Below the pieces are notes generated by a model, which was not told the origin of the DNA, did not search any database, and saw only the letters and a list, made by a program, of their open reading frames with translations. Below are positions 19,488 through 28,380 of a stretch of 64,000 nt of DNA, piece by piece (within the stretch, counting starts at the first letter, position 1; each line of letters starts with the position of its first letter). This DNA is from an uncultured Elusimicrobiales bacterium (GTDB taxonomy: Bacteria > Elusimicrobiota > Elusimicrobia > Elusimicrobiales > Elusimicrobiaceae), in contig CALUXG010000034.1 of assembly GCA_944324685.1 (NCBI GenBank), positions 20,868 through 84,867 of the forward strand. The letters run 5' to 3'. The position numbers were made by a program, and so were the translations under genes.

Positions 19488-21356
19488 ATGCATACCAGCT
19501 ATTATAAAAGGCCGCTGCTTTTTTTGCTTGTTTTATATATTGCGCTGCTTTGTTTGTTTTATAAACCGACTCCTAGTGCAACGGACGTTTCCCGCTTTAT
19601 CCCTCAGAAAAATGTAACACTTACGGGCAAGGTGCTGGGCTTTCCCGTCGCAAAAAATACCCACAGCAATGTTATATTAAAAGTATATGATGTAAACGGA
19701 AAACCAGCGGACGGATACGTGTATGCGCGTTTTGAGGATTATGTTCCCGCTTGGCGCGAGACCGTGTTTGTGCACGGAACGTTAAAAAAACCTTATTCTG
19801 TAGCGCTTTTGGGCAATTTTGATTGGAGCGCGTATTTGGCTTCAAAAGAAGTCTTCAGCGAAATACGGGTTTTCCATGCGCGGCAGATAAAACCCCCTTC
19901 TCTTTTAGCTCGCGCTATTTCGGCTGCAAGGCAGGATATTTTATCTGTTTTTTCCCACAGTTTTGACGCAAACGCCGCGGCGATAGCCAGCGGGATATTG
20001 TTGGGAGAACGTGCGGCGCTGGACGAAAGTTTGTACGAGGATTTTCAAGACAGCGGCGCCATACATTTGTTGGTGGCGTCCGGCGGAAACGTGGGATTTG
20101 TAACGCTGATGACGTTTGCTTTTTGCGGTTTGTTCGGCCTGCGCCGCCGTCAAACCGCTTTTTTGGCCCTGTTGATTGCCGGTCTGTATACGCTTATTGC
20201 CGGAGCGGACGCGCCGTTGGTGCGCGCGTATTTTATGGCTTTTTGCGCGGTGGCGGGATATTTTTTGCATCGCAACAGCGGGGTGTTTCAAGGACTTGTT
20301 CTTTCTTGTTTTTTTATTTTGCTGTTTCACCCCGCCGCCGTTTTTGAAACAGGATTCCAGATGTCTTTTCTGGCCACACTAGCCATTATTATATGTCTGA
20401 ACAATTATACGCTGCCTCCCGCGTGGCCTCGCTGGATCCGTTTTTTCGTTCAAATTTTTCTGGCCACACTCAGCACGCAGTTGGTTTTGCTGCCGGTTTT
20501 TACCAATGTGTTTTTTAAGATTTCTTTTGTGGGTTTGTTGGCCAATATGCTGTTGGTGCCTTTGGCATCTTTTTTAATGGCGTTAAGTTTTGCATATTAT
20601 GTTTTTTCTCTTTTGCATATCGGTTTTTTGCTGCAAGCGGTTACGGCGGCCTTTTTGGGATTGTTTGAACATTTGGTCGTATGGTTTGCGTCTTTTCCTT
20701 TGGCGTCGGTACCGGCCGCGGCTTGGCGGAGCGGTTGGGTCATTTCTTATTATGCGGCGGTGTTTTTGCTTTTTCATTTACCGCAAAAAGATTTTGTGCG
20801 GCGTATTTGTATGCCGTTGGCCGCGCTTATGCTGTTTGCTCCCGCCATACAATATCTTTTTTTTAATTCGCCTACGGTGTGGCTTTTGAACGAATGGAAT
20901 CACAACGCCGTACTTTACCGTTCGGCGGACGGGACCCGCATATTATTCGGTGCGGCTATAGACGGGGATAAATTGGCTCGCAGCGTTTTGAAGTCCGGCT
21001 CGCGTACGCTGGACGCCATATTCATCAGCGAAAACATGCAGGCGCAAATGGAAGAAGTGCAGAAATTACAGAAACAGATTTTCGTTAAAAGGACCATACT
21101 GCCTTTTGAAAACATATGGCCGTCCCAACAGACGGCTGTGGAGGGACGGACGGTTTCGGCAGAGTGGGGACTTTTGCTTAACCGCCGCGGAGAATTGTGG
21201 CGCAACCGCGGTTACAGCGGCGGAAGAGACAGTCTTTCTTATGAAATAACAGACGGTCGGAAAAATTTTACCGTGGCGGCTAACAGCAGATTTATTTTGT
21301 TAAATGGCCGTCGCATTGACAACAGCCGCAATGCCACATGCACCGTCCATTTGTAA
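19488..21356 (+). CDS. comEC: ComEC/Rec2-family competence DNA channel
   Basis: 622-residue polytopic membrane protein. An N-terminal OB-like extracytoplasmic domain (DUF4131-type, ~20-140) is followed by the Competence domain with about nine helices and the motif HLLVASGGNVGFV. In DNA uptake ComEC carries single strands across the inner membrane. The C-terminal ~170 residues sit where many homologues have a metallo-beta-lactamase-like domain, but the metal motif HxHxDH is absent, so that domain is degenerate here. Starts directly at the recR stop. Confidence 0.85.
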   Translation: MHTSYYKRPLLFLLVLYIALLCLFYKPTPSATDVSRFIPQKNVTLTGKVLGFPVAKNTHSNVILKVYDVNGKPADGYVYARFEDYVPAWRETVFVHGTLKKPYSVALLGNFDWSAYLASKEVFSEIRVFHARQIKPPSLLARAISAARQDILSVFSHSFDANAAAIASGILLGERAALDESLYEDFQDSGAIHLLVASGGNVGFVTLMTFAFCGLFGLRRRQTAFLALLIAGLYTLIAGADAPLVRAYFMAFCAVAGYFLHRNSGVFQGLVLSCFFILLFHPAAVFETGFQMSFLATLAIIICLNNYTLPPAWPRWIRFFVQIFLATLSTQLVLLPVFTNVFFKISFVGLLANMLLVPLASFLMALSFAYYVFSLLHIGFLLQAVTAAFLGLFEHLVVWFASFPLASVPAAAWRSGWVISYYAAVFLLFHLPQKDFVRRICMPLAALMLFAPAIQYLFFNSPTVWLLNEWNHNAVLYRSADGTRILFGAAIDGDKLARSVLKSGSRTLDAIFISENMQAQMEEVQKLQKQIFVKRTILPFENIWPSQQTAVEGRTVSAEWGLLLNRRGELWRNRGYSGGRDSLSYEITDGRKNFTVAANSRFILLNGRRIDNSRNATCTVHL

Positions 21357-21389
21357 TATAATATAGTGCATGCGGGAAAGGAGCTTATT

Positions 21390-21878
21390 ATGAATGAACA
21401 GGAATTGCAAACACATAAAAAATTTTTACAGCAGGCCATTAATCTTGCCCGCGAAAATGTCGCGACAGGGCGGGGAGGTCCTTTTGGCGCAGTGATTGTC
21501 AAAGACGGTGAAATTATTGCACGGGGAAGCAATCAGGTCCTTTCCGGACAAGATCCCACCCTGCATGCGGAAGTGGACGCCATCCGCAATGCGTGTAAAA
21601 AATTGAACAATTTTGATCTGAAAGACTGTATTATTTATTCTTCGTGCGAGCCGTGCCCGATGTGTTTGGGAGCCATATATTGGGCGCGGCCGAAGGCTTT
21701 GTATTTTGCCGCGGACCGGCATACGGCGGCGCGGCACGGGTTTGACGATAAATTTATTTATGACGAAATCATGCTGCCTCTCCATCAGCGGTCCATTCAC
21801 ACAGAGTGCATAGCTTTAGACGGCAATGAAGAGCCTTTTGACCGGTGGGATAAAAAAGAAGATAAAATACAATATTAA
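21390..21878 (+). CDS. guaD: Guanine deaminase-like nucleoside/base deaminase
   Basis: 162-residue zinc deaminase of the cytidine deaminase fold. The zinc and catalytic motif HAE (59-61) is paired with SCEPCPMC (C89, C92). GGPFGAVIVKDG and the long C-terminal tail ending in a Trp-containing acidic segment resemble Bacillus GuaD rather than the tRNA adenosine deaminase TadA. The start at 21390 has GAAAGGAG upstream. TadA is the main alternative; no second copy in the window allows comparison. Confidence 0.8.
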   Translation: MNEQELQTHKKFLQQAINLARENVATGRGGPFGAVIVKDGEIIARGSNQVLSGQDPTLHAEVDAIRNACKKLNNFDLKDCIIYSSCEPCPMCLGAIYWARPKALYFAADRHTAARHGFDDKFIYDEIMLPLHQRSIHTECIALDGNEEPFDRWDKKEDKIQY

Positions 21879-21908
21879 AAAACGCTCCGTTTATCGGAGC
21901 GTTTTTTA
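21877..21908. terminator. Bidirectional terminator between guaD and nagZ
   Basis: AAAAAACGCTCCG-TTTAT-CGGAGCGTTTTTT, symmetrical with A- and T-runs, shared by the converging genes. Confidence 0.93.
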
Positions 21909-23303
21909 GAAAGGCAGTTTGCCGGAAGCGTTTTGTTTGCCCAGCAAAATATCGGCTGCGGCTGTTTGGGCTTCTTTGGCCGGACTGAATAAAAATAATT
22001 TTGCGGTCAGTTCTTTTATGCTTTCTGCGCCAAACGGGCTGCCGAAACTGATAAAAACACTGCGTGCATATTGCGTGGCGGCATGGCGCAGAGATGTTTG
22101 TTCTTGCACGGATAAATTAATATGCCCCTTGAAAGCTTTGTAATTGGAAAAAGAAACCGCCACCAGCAAATCCGCTTTCTGAGGATATTTGTTTATTTGA
22201 ATATTTGCTTGCTGCAAACGGTCTAAGAAATCTGTCGCAGCAAAATTTTCTTCGTTTCCCAGTTCCAGATAAGCAATGCTGGCAAAAGGCTTTTGCGGTT
22301 TTTCCCCGTGCCATACGGCGCAGGATGCGGCGTAGGCGGCGTTAAATTCCGCCGCGCTCAGACCCGTTTTATTCCTGCCGGACAGCGAAGCGGCAGCTTC
22401 GTCTTGCAGTTTGGCGGAAACGGACGCGCAATTTTTTGGAAGAGTTTGCTTTTGCAAAAAATCAGACAAAGCCACGGAATCTTCCGCCGACAGCAAAATG
22501 TGTGCGCCGGCGCGAAGCGCGTTTAATGCGGTTTGTTTTTCGTCTCCGGCGGCTTTCATGCACAGGGCGTCGGTAAACACTAATTTTTGAAAACCCATTT
22601 TTTCTTTTAATAAACCCGTCAAAATGGCGTGCGATTGCGAGGCGGGCATTTGTGCGTCCAATGCCGGAAAAAATAAATGGCCTGCCATGACGCTGTCCGC
22701 TTCCGGCAGAGCCGTTTGAAACGGTACCAATTCGTGGCAGATTAATGCCTCTTCTGTTTGTGTCAAAACAGGGAGCGCCAAATGGGAGTCCGCCGTGGTG
22801 CGCCCGTGGCCCGGGAAATGTTTTAGGCTGTTTAATACGCCTCCGTCGTGCAAGCCGCGGCACAGAGCCGCACCCAATTTGCCGACGGTGTGTCCTTGCG
22901 CGCCAAAAGAACGGGTATTTACAATGGGGTTTTGCTTTTCATCACACAAATCCATTACGGGGGCAAAAACCCAGTCTGCCCCGACGCTTTTGGCTTCCCG
23001 CGCCAAAGTTAATCCTTTTTGATATGCGGCTCCTTCCGTTGCGTTCGCTCCGACGGCCATATTGGACAAGACCCAGCTTTCTCCGTCTATCCAACGGCCG
23101 AGACCGTCCTCGTAATCGGCGCAGATAAACAAATGCGGCGCCGCGGCGGCGTTTTTCAGCGTGCCGATAAGCTTTTGCAATTCTTTTTTTGTTCCGCCGT
23201 AAATACAAAATCCGCCCGCGCCTCTTTTGGCCATTTCTAAGGCGTCTTCGGTTTTGCTTTTTCCAAACCAAAAACCCGGAAAAATCATACGGTTTATATT
23301 CAT
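21906..23303 (-). CDS. nagZ: Glycoside hydrolase family 3 beta-N-acetylglucosaminidase (NagZ-like)
   Basis: 465-residue GH3 enzyme. The NagZ signature KHFPGHGRTTADSH carries the His-Asp catalytic loop, and the nucleophile is expected in the VFTDALCM segment. No signal peptide is present, as expected for a cytosolic enzyme that removes GlcNAc from imported GlcNAc-anhydroMurNAc peptides. It is longer than Proteobacterial NagZ (~340) because a C-terminal GH3_C-like domain is present (from ~residue 340), as in Bacillus-type enzymes. Start at 23303 overlaps the anmK stop by 4 bp (ATGA). Last gene of a murein-recycling operon. Confidence 0.88.
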   Translation of the reverse strand: MNINRMIFPGFWFGKSKTEDALEMAKRGAGGFCIYGGTKKELQKLIGTLKNAAAAPHLFICADYEDGLGRWIDGESWVLSNMAVGANATEGAAYQKGLTLAREAKSVGADWVFAPVMDLCDEKQNPIVNTRSFGAQGHTVGKLGAALCRGLHDGGVLNSLKHFPGHGRTTADSHLALPVLTQTEEALICHELVPFQTALPEADSVMAGHLFFPALDAQMPASQSHAILTGLLKEKMGFQKLVFTDALCMKAAGDEKQTALNALRAGAHILLSAEDSVALSDFLQKQTLPKNCASVSAKLQDEAAASLSGRNKTGLSAAEFNAAYAASCAVWHGEKPQKPFASIAYLELGNEENFAATDFLDRLQQANIQINKYPQKADLLVAVSFSNYKAFKGHINLSVQEQTSLRHAATQYARSVFISFGSPFGAESIKELTAKLFLFSPAKEAQTAAADILLGKQNASGKLPF

Positions 23304-24397
23304 AAAATAATATTCCCCAACACAGTGTTTTTGCGCGCGCCGGTAGCGCGGGCGCAATGATTGGTTTTGCCTTGCAGCGCAAGCCAAGCCATAACGGCAA
23401 AAGCGGCGGCTTCTTTGGCTTGCGGATCTAAGCCAGCCTGTGCGGAAGTGTGGACGGGTAGGGAGCTTAAACGGCGCAGATTTTCCAACAAAGTGCGGTT
23501 ATATGCCCCTCCTCCGGAGACGATAATTTGTTTTTGCAGGGTTTTTGGAATAAAACGACGTATGGCGTCTGCGACGATGGCCGCCGTGAATAAATTTAGC
23601 GTTGCCAGCAAATCGGCGCTTTCTTCTATCCCGCCAAAATGACGGAGCAAATAATTTTCTCCAAAGTCGTTTTTGTCAAAACTCTTGGGCGGTTTGCGGA
23701 GGAAGTTTTTTTGGCGAAGCAACTTTTTTATTCTTTTTTCATCAGGATGACCCTTTGCGGCCCATGCACCGTTTTTGTCAAAAGCACAGTGTCTTAGGCG
23801 CATGCAGGCCAGATCCATCAGCGTATTGGCGGGGCCGCAGTCAAAACCAAAAGTTTTGATTCCTTTCCCAACGACAGAAATATTGGCTATTCCCCCTAAA
23901 TTGAGTAAAATCTTTGGCGCTCCTTTTCCGAAAAAATATTCATCAAAAAAAGGAACTAACGGTGCGCCTTGTCCTCCTAAAGCCATATCTTTTTCGCGAA
24001 AGTGGCTGACGACGGGACATTCCAGTTGCGCGGCCAAAAAGGACGGCTCCGCTATTTGCAGGGTGTTTGGGGTGGCGTCTTGCGGACCGTGATAAACGGT
24101 TTGACCATGCATCCCTATGCAAAGCATATCTCGCGTATGCAGGTTGTATTGCGCCAAAAAGCGTTTTGTTTTTTGGGCATAGAGTTTGCCCAGTTCAAAA
24201 TTTAATAAAGATAATTGAGGGGCGCGTAAATTTTTCGCGCCGAGCAGCCGCGTGCGCCAAACGGCAGAATAGGCATAATTATGCCACGCCAAAACGCACA
24301 GAGGCCGCAGTGCAACGGCGCATAAAGTCAACCCGTCGCAGCTGGTGCCGCTCATTAAACCCAAGGCAAAAGCGTGATGCGGATATTTATTTTTCAT
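23300..24397 (-). CDS. anmK: Anhydro-N-acetylmuramic acid kinase
   Basis: 365-residue sugar kinase of the actin-like ATPase fold. The N-terminal GLMSGTSCDGLTL is the AnmK signature, and LNLGGIANIS and VSGGGAYNRTLLENL are the ATP-binding segments. It hydrolyses the 1,6-anhydro bond and phosphorylates, giving MurNAc-6-P for MurQ. The start at 24397 is chosen for the standard N-terminus and overlaps murQ by 11 bp. Confidence 0.95.
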   Translation of the reverse strand: MKNKYPHHAFALGLMSGTSCDGLTLCAVALRPLCVLAWHNYAYSAVWRTRLLGAKNLRAPQLSLLNFELGKLYAQKTKRFLAQYNLHTRDMLCIGMHGQTVYHGPQDATPNTLQIAEPSFLAAQLECPVVSHFREKDMALGGQGAPLVPFFDEYFFGKGAPKILLNLGGIANISVVGKGIKTFGFDCGPANTLMDLACMRLRHCAFDKNGAWAAKGHPDEKRIKKLLRQKNFLRKPPKSFDKNDFGENYLLRHFGGIEESADLLATLNLFTAAIVADAIRRFIPKTLQKQIIVSGGGAYNRTLLENLRRLSSLPVHTSAQAGLDPQAKEAAAFAVMAWLALQGKTNHCARATGARKNTVLGNIIL

Positions 24398-25274
24398 GGA
24401 GAACCTCCGCCAAGAAACCACGGTGTTTGTGCAATATTTTTTCCGCTTGTTTGCGTGTCGTGTTTTTCATCTGCATGACGATGGCGGTTTTAACGTTTCG
24501 GCCTGAAGCGGTCAATAATTTTTGCGCCGTTTTTTCGTCCGCGCCCGATACGATGCGTATCAGGCGTATGGCGCGGCGAATTAGTTTTTGGTTGGTGGGC
24601 TGTACGTCCACCATGAGGTTTTGGTAGACTTTTCCGGCGCGGGCCATCGCACCGGTGGTAATGGCGTTTAAGGCCATTTTGGTGGCGCTGCCCGCTTTTA
24701 AGCGCGTAGAGCCGGTCAGGGCCTCCGCTCCCGTGGGCAAATGGATGCAAAGACCGGCAAAATCGGTCGGACGATTACAGGTTATCAGCGCGGTCAAACA
24801 GCCCGCTTTTCGGGCTGCTGTTAAGGCTCCCAAGACATAAGGGGTTGTGCCGCTGGCGCTTAAACCGAAGACAAAATCTCCTTTTCCGGCGACATGCAAG
24901 AGGTCTTGTTCTCCTTGTTCGGCGTTGTCTTCTGCTCCTTCTTTGGAGCGGAAAACGGCATTTTTTCCTCCCGCCATAACGGCGCATATTTGTTCGGGTT
25001 TAATGCCGAAAGTCGGCACGCATTCGGCCGCTTCCAAAACTCCCAGCCGGCCGCTGGTTCCCGCTCCGATAAAAATAATTTTATGTCCGTTCAGGAAGGT
25101 TTTTGCGGCTAAATCTATGGCTTTGGCTATGGCAGGACCCGCTTTTTGCACGGCTTGGGCCGCGTTAAAATCTTCCGCGTTTAACAATTGTGCAATCTTC
25201 CGCGGCGAAGAAACGTCCAAATTCTTCGTTCGGGGGTTGATGGATTCGGTGGAAAGCAAAATTTCTTTTTTCAT
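24387..25274 (-). CDS. murQ: N-acetylmuramic acid 6-phosphate etherase
   Basis: 295-residue SIS-domain lyase that splits MurNAc-6-P into GlcNAc-6-P and lactate. The motifs STESINPRTKNLD, FIGAGTSGRLGVLEAAECVPTFG and GLSASGTTPYV are diagnostic; the catalytic Glu is in the AAECVPTF region. The C-terminus has the usual small helical domain. It lies between ampG and anmK in one operon, so sugar import, etherase and kinase are linked. Confidence 0.97.
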   Translation of the reverse strand: MKKEILLSTESINPRTKNLDVSSPRKIAQLLNAEDFNAAQAVQKAGPAIAKAIDLAAKTFLNGHKIIFIGAGTSGRLGVLEAAECVPTFGIKPEQICAVMAGGKNAVFRSKEGAEDNAEQGEQDLLHVAGKGDFVFGLSASGTTPYVLGALTAARKAGCLTALITCNRPTDFAGLCIHLPTGAEALTGSTRLKAGSATKMALNAITTGAMARAGKVYQNLMVDVQPTNQKLIRRAIRLIRIVSGADEKTAQKLLTASGRNVKTAIVMQMKNTTRKQAEKILHKHRGFLAEVLHEK

Positions 25275-26618
25275 TTAATCAGCGTCCGAAATGTGGGGAA
25301 TATGCGTGCGGAAAGCTTTTTCCGTTTCTTCTATGGATTTAATTTTGAAAGTCAGCGGAATGACGGCCAGCGTACAAACGCTGACGGCGGAAGCCAAAAT
25401 AAAGTATGAAGCATATCCCAGCTGCATTTGCCACTTGCCGGAAAGCATGGACGGCAGCATCATGCCCAGCGCCATAATACCCGTGGAAATGGCATAGTGA
25501 GAGGTTTTATATTTTCCCTGAGAAACATACATAATAAATACGGAAAAAGCCATCAGCGCCAGTCCGTTGCCGAAATGTTCCAGCGTAATCAGCAAAGCCG
25601 TTACAGGCAGCGAAGGATGGAAATAAGCCATATAGACGTAAAAGAAATTAGGCAGGATTAAAATGAATGCAAAGGGCCAAATGCATTTTTTGAATCCGCA
25701 GCGGCCCAGCAGCCAGCCGCCTGCCAAGTTGCCGGCGATAATGGCTCCCAGCCCCAACGTGCCTTTAATCAGCCCGTAACTTTGTACGGACAAGCCCATG
25801 GCTCCTTGCTGGGTTTTTCCCAACAAAAACAGAGGCACAATTTTTTCCAAGAGAGCGTCTCCCAACCGATAACACAAAATAAAAATCAGAATGTATAAAA
25901 TATTTTTTTGCGTGAAATAACTCTTAAACGCGTCGGCCCAAGCGCGCCCCGTTTTGGCTGCGGCAGGACCGTCTGAAGAGGGGATGGGCAATATATGCTT
26001 ATGCCACAAGGCGCCCCCCGCAAACAGTACAGCCAAAAACAAAAACATGACGGACCAATTGTTCGGCCATGCCGCATGCATAAGAGAGTCCGGCGCGGAC
26101 TTGCCCAAAGCTCCCGTAACAGCCACCAGAATGCCGCTGCCAAAAATCATGGCCAAACGGTAAAAAATGGTGCGTATGCCTACAAAATGACCTTGCTGCG
26201 GTGCGTTTAATGCCAGCAGATAATATCCGTCCGTGGCTATATCCAAGGTAGCTGATACAAACGCCCCCGCCAAAAAACCAAACAAAGACAGAGAAAAAAA
26301 AGACAAATGGGCCGTTTGCTGTGCATGGGCGAATGCATTCCATGCATTGAGGGCTGCTAGAATTAAAAACACGACGGCCATGGCGCTTTGCGCCCCCAGC
26401 AGCCAGCGGCGCTTGGTGCTTTTCCCGTCCACCAGCGGACTCCACAGCATTTTCAGCGTCCAAGGCAAATACAGCCAACCCGTCCAAAAAGCGATTTGGT
26501 CGTTTTGGAAACCTAAATCCGCATATAAGACGACGGATACGGTATTGATGATAATGTAGGGAATCCCTTCCAGAAAATACAAAGAGGGGATATAAGCCCA
26601 CGGAGATGTTTTGCGCAT
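25275..26618 (-). CDS. ampG: AmpG-like muropeptide permease (MFS)
   Basis: 447-residue major facilitator with about 12 membrane helices. Its opening (YIPSLYFLEGIPYIIINTVS) and LWSPLVDG in the first half are the AmpG family pattern. AmpG imports GlcNAc-anhydroMurNAc and its peptides. AGGAGCG precedes the start, and the gene stops 1 bp before murQ. Context with murQ, anmK and nagZ makes muropeptide import very likely. Confidence 0.88.
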   Translation of the reverse strand: MRKTSPWAYIPSLYFLEGIPYIIINTVSVVLYADLGFQNDQIAFWTGWLYLPWTLKMLWSPLVDGKSTKRRWLLGAQSAMAVVFLILAALNAWNAFAHAQQTAHLSFFSLSLFGFLAGAFVSATLDIATDGYYLLALNAPQQGHFVGIRTIFYRLAMIFGSGILVAVTGALGKSAPDSLMHAAWPNNWSVMFLFLAVLFAGGALWHKHILPIPSSDGPAAAKTGRAWADAFKSYFTQKNILYILIFILCYRLGDALLEKIVPLFLLGKTQQGAMGLSVQSYGLIKGTLGLGAIIAGNLAGGWLLGRCGFKKCIWPFAFILILPNFFYVYMAYFHPSLPVTALLITLEHFGNGLALMAFSVFIMYVSQGKYKTSHYAISTGIMALGMMLPSMLSGKWQMQLGYASYFILASAVSVCTLAVIPLTFKIKSIEETEKAFRTHIPHISDAD

Positions 26619-26626
26619 ACACGCTC

Positions 26627-27646
26627 CTATTTAAATGGCAGGCGTCCGGCCAGTAAATCGGCAAACGGTTTTGTGGGTTCGCTGCGTTCCAAAATCATTT
26701 TAATGATGGAAGTCAGCGGTACGGCCAACAATGCGCCAACCACACCCCATACCAAAGCCCAAAAAATTAAAGACGCTATGACAATGACGGGATTTAAGTC
26801 CATTCCCTTGCCCAGCCACTTGGTTTCCAGCACATTGCCCACTACGAAATGAGTGGCCGTCAGCAGAGAAATGGCCAAAATCATTCTCCAATCAAAACCG
26901 TATTGCAAAAAGAGGACGGGCAGCGGCAGAACGGTGGCGATAAAAGGCCCTATGTTTGGAATAAAATTCAGCACAAAAGTCAAAACGGCGAACATAGACG
27001 CCAGCTCCGTGCCGACCAAAGACAAAATAATCCATGTTAATACGGCCGCCAGTAAAGAAACAAAAATTTTAATCAGCAGATAATAGGAGATTTGTTTTTC
27101 TATATTGGAAACAAGAGCGTTTTTCTCATCTCCCGTCGCGCGGCCCATAAACAGAAAAATCAGGAATAAAGAAATTAATGTCAGGTTGGATATGAAAGAC
27201 ACTACGCCGCCGCCCATGGTGCGCAAAACATTGAATACGGGGAGGCGGTTTAGGGCGTCTGCCAAAAATTCGGAATTGGTTTTTATGCCGATTTTTTGCG
27301 CTGTATTTAATGCCCATGCCACGGTATCGTTTAATTTTTCCGCATAAATATTGGCGCCGTTAACGAAAGAAGAAATAGAGTTGCTGACGAATACGACAGA
27401 CAGAGCGGCCAGTCCCAAAAATAACAGTATCCCCAATAAAAATCCCAGCAGATGCGGCACTTTCCATCTTTTCTTCATCCAATCGGCTATGGTGTTAAGC
27501 ACAATGGATAAAAAAAGCGCAATGACAAAGGGCATCAGTACGGCTTTGGCATATACCAAAATCCACGTCAAAGCCGTGCCGGCCAAAATCAGCAAACAGG
27601 CGTTATTGATAGGCGCATAGGCCGTAGAAGAGGTCGGTTTCAGCAT
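26627..27646 (-). CDS. AI-2E family transporter (PerM/YdiK-like)
   Basis: 339-residue membrane protein with the AI-2E transporter (PF01594) layout: two N-terminal helices, two middle helices, a soluble segment, then four helices. The pattern FVLNFIPNIGPFIATVLPLPV and the C-terminal VWGVVGALLAVPLTSIIKMILE are diagnostic. It leads the murein-recycling operon, 8 bp before ampG. The family includes quorum-signal exporters and ion antiporters; no substrate can be assigned. Confidence 0.85.
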   Translation of the reverse strand: MLKPTSSTAYAPINNACLLILAGTALTWILVYAKAVLMPFVIALFLSIVLNTIADWMKKRWKVPHLLGFLLGILLFLGLAALSVVFVSNSISSFVNGANIYAEKLNDTVAWALNTAQKIGIKTNSEFLADALNRLPVFNVLRTMGGGVVSFISNLTLISLFLIFLFMGRATGDEKNALVSNIEKQISYYLLIKIFVSLLAAVLTWIILSLVGTELASMFAVLTFVLNFIPNIGPFIATVLPLPVLFLQYGFDWRMILAISLLTATHFVVGNVLETKWLGKGMDLNPVIVIASLIFWALVWGVVGALLAVPLTSIIKMILERSEPTKPFADLLAGRLPFK

Positions 27647-27660
27647 GCAGACTCCTTAAA

Positions 27661-27666
27661 ATTATA
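27661..27666 (-). promoter_or_regulatory. -10 element of the murein-recycling operon
   Basis: A perfect TATAAT on the minus strand, 14 bp before the start codon at 27646 and overlapping the approach to AAGGAGT. The -35 is not recognisable. The transcript would have a very short leader. Confidence 0.45.
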
Positions 27667-27837
27667 CAGGGGACTTTACTTTTATATTAGTAAAAAACAG
27701 CTTTTGCTACAACTGCCGCTCTTATAAAAAAGATAATCCAAAAACTGTACAAGTTTTTAGGGAGGCTTTATTCAAAAAATGGTATACTTTATAAAGCAGG
27801 GAATTTTGAAAAACCAAAAAACATAAGGAGTAAGAAC

Positions 27838-28365
27838 ATGAAAAGAAGTTTGGCACTGGTCTTTGGTGCACTTTTTCTGTTTGGAGTTGCCAATGCTGCT
27901 GTAACGGTACAGCGCGGCGGCACCACTACCAAGTATGAAAACGGCAGCACGGTAAGCGTAAATGCGGACGAAGACACGGTTATTAACTATAACGGTGTAG
28001 AAATTTTTGTTCCCGCCGGAGAAATAGTGGTCATTTCTCAAAGTTCTGACGGATCGGTACTTCTCAGCGGCAACAATATGTCCGGTGTTACCATTAACGG
28101 CAGCAGCGTCAGCTCTACGGGCCGCGCCGTGGTGGCGGTCTCCGGTCAGACGGTGTCCGTGCGTGCGGGTTCCGTTTCCGTCAATAATCAGCCGGTTCGA
28201 GCCGGTTCTTCCGTCTCTGTAAGCGCGCCGGCTTCCTCCGTTTCCGTGCCGGCTGTGGTGGCTTCTTCGGAAATGACCAACAACAGCGCCGCGACGCAGC
28301 AGCAGGCCCAAAATACGCAGGAAACGTATGAGGAAACTCTCAGCCCTTCTGCACCGCGCAACTAG
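27838..28365 (+). CDS. Secreted Ser/Val-rich protein of unknown function
   Basis: 175 residues. A clear signal peptide (residues 1-20, cleaved after VANA) is followed by short repeating strands rich in Ser, Val, Gly and Asn (SVSVNxxxV-like units), suggesting a small beta-helix or beta-solenoid, then a Gln/Glu/Thr-rich disordered tail. No family recognised. ATAAGGAG precedes the start, and TATACT at 27783 may be its -10. It lies 15 bp before a barrel gene, so the two are likely co-expressed and may work together at the outer membrane. Confidence 0.7.
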   Translation: MKRSLALVFGALFLFGVANAAVTVQRGGTTTKYENGSTVSVNADEDTVINYNGVEIFVPAGEIVVISQSSDGSVLLSGNNMSGVTINGSSVSSTGRAVVAVSGQTVSVRAGSVSVNNQPVRAGSSVSVSAPASSVSVPAVVASSEMTNNSAATQQQAQNTQETYEETLSPSAPRN

Positions 28366-28380
28366 GAGAATTAAATACAC

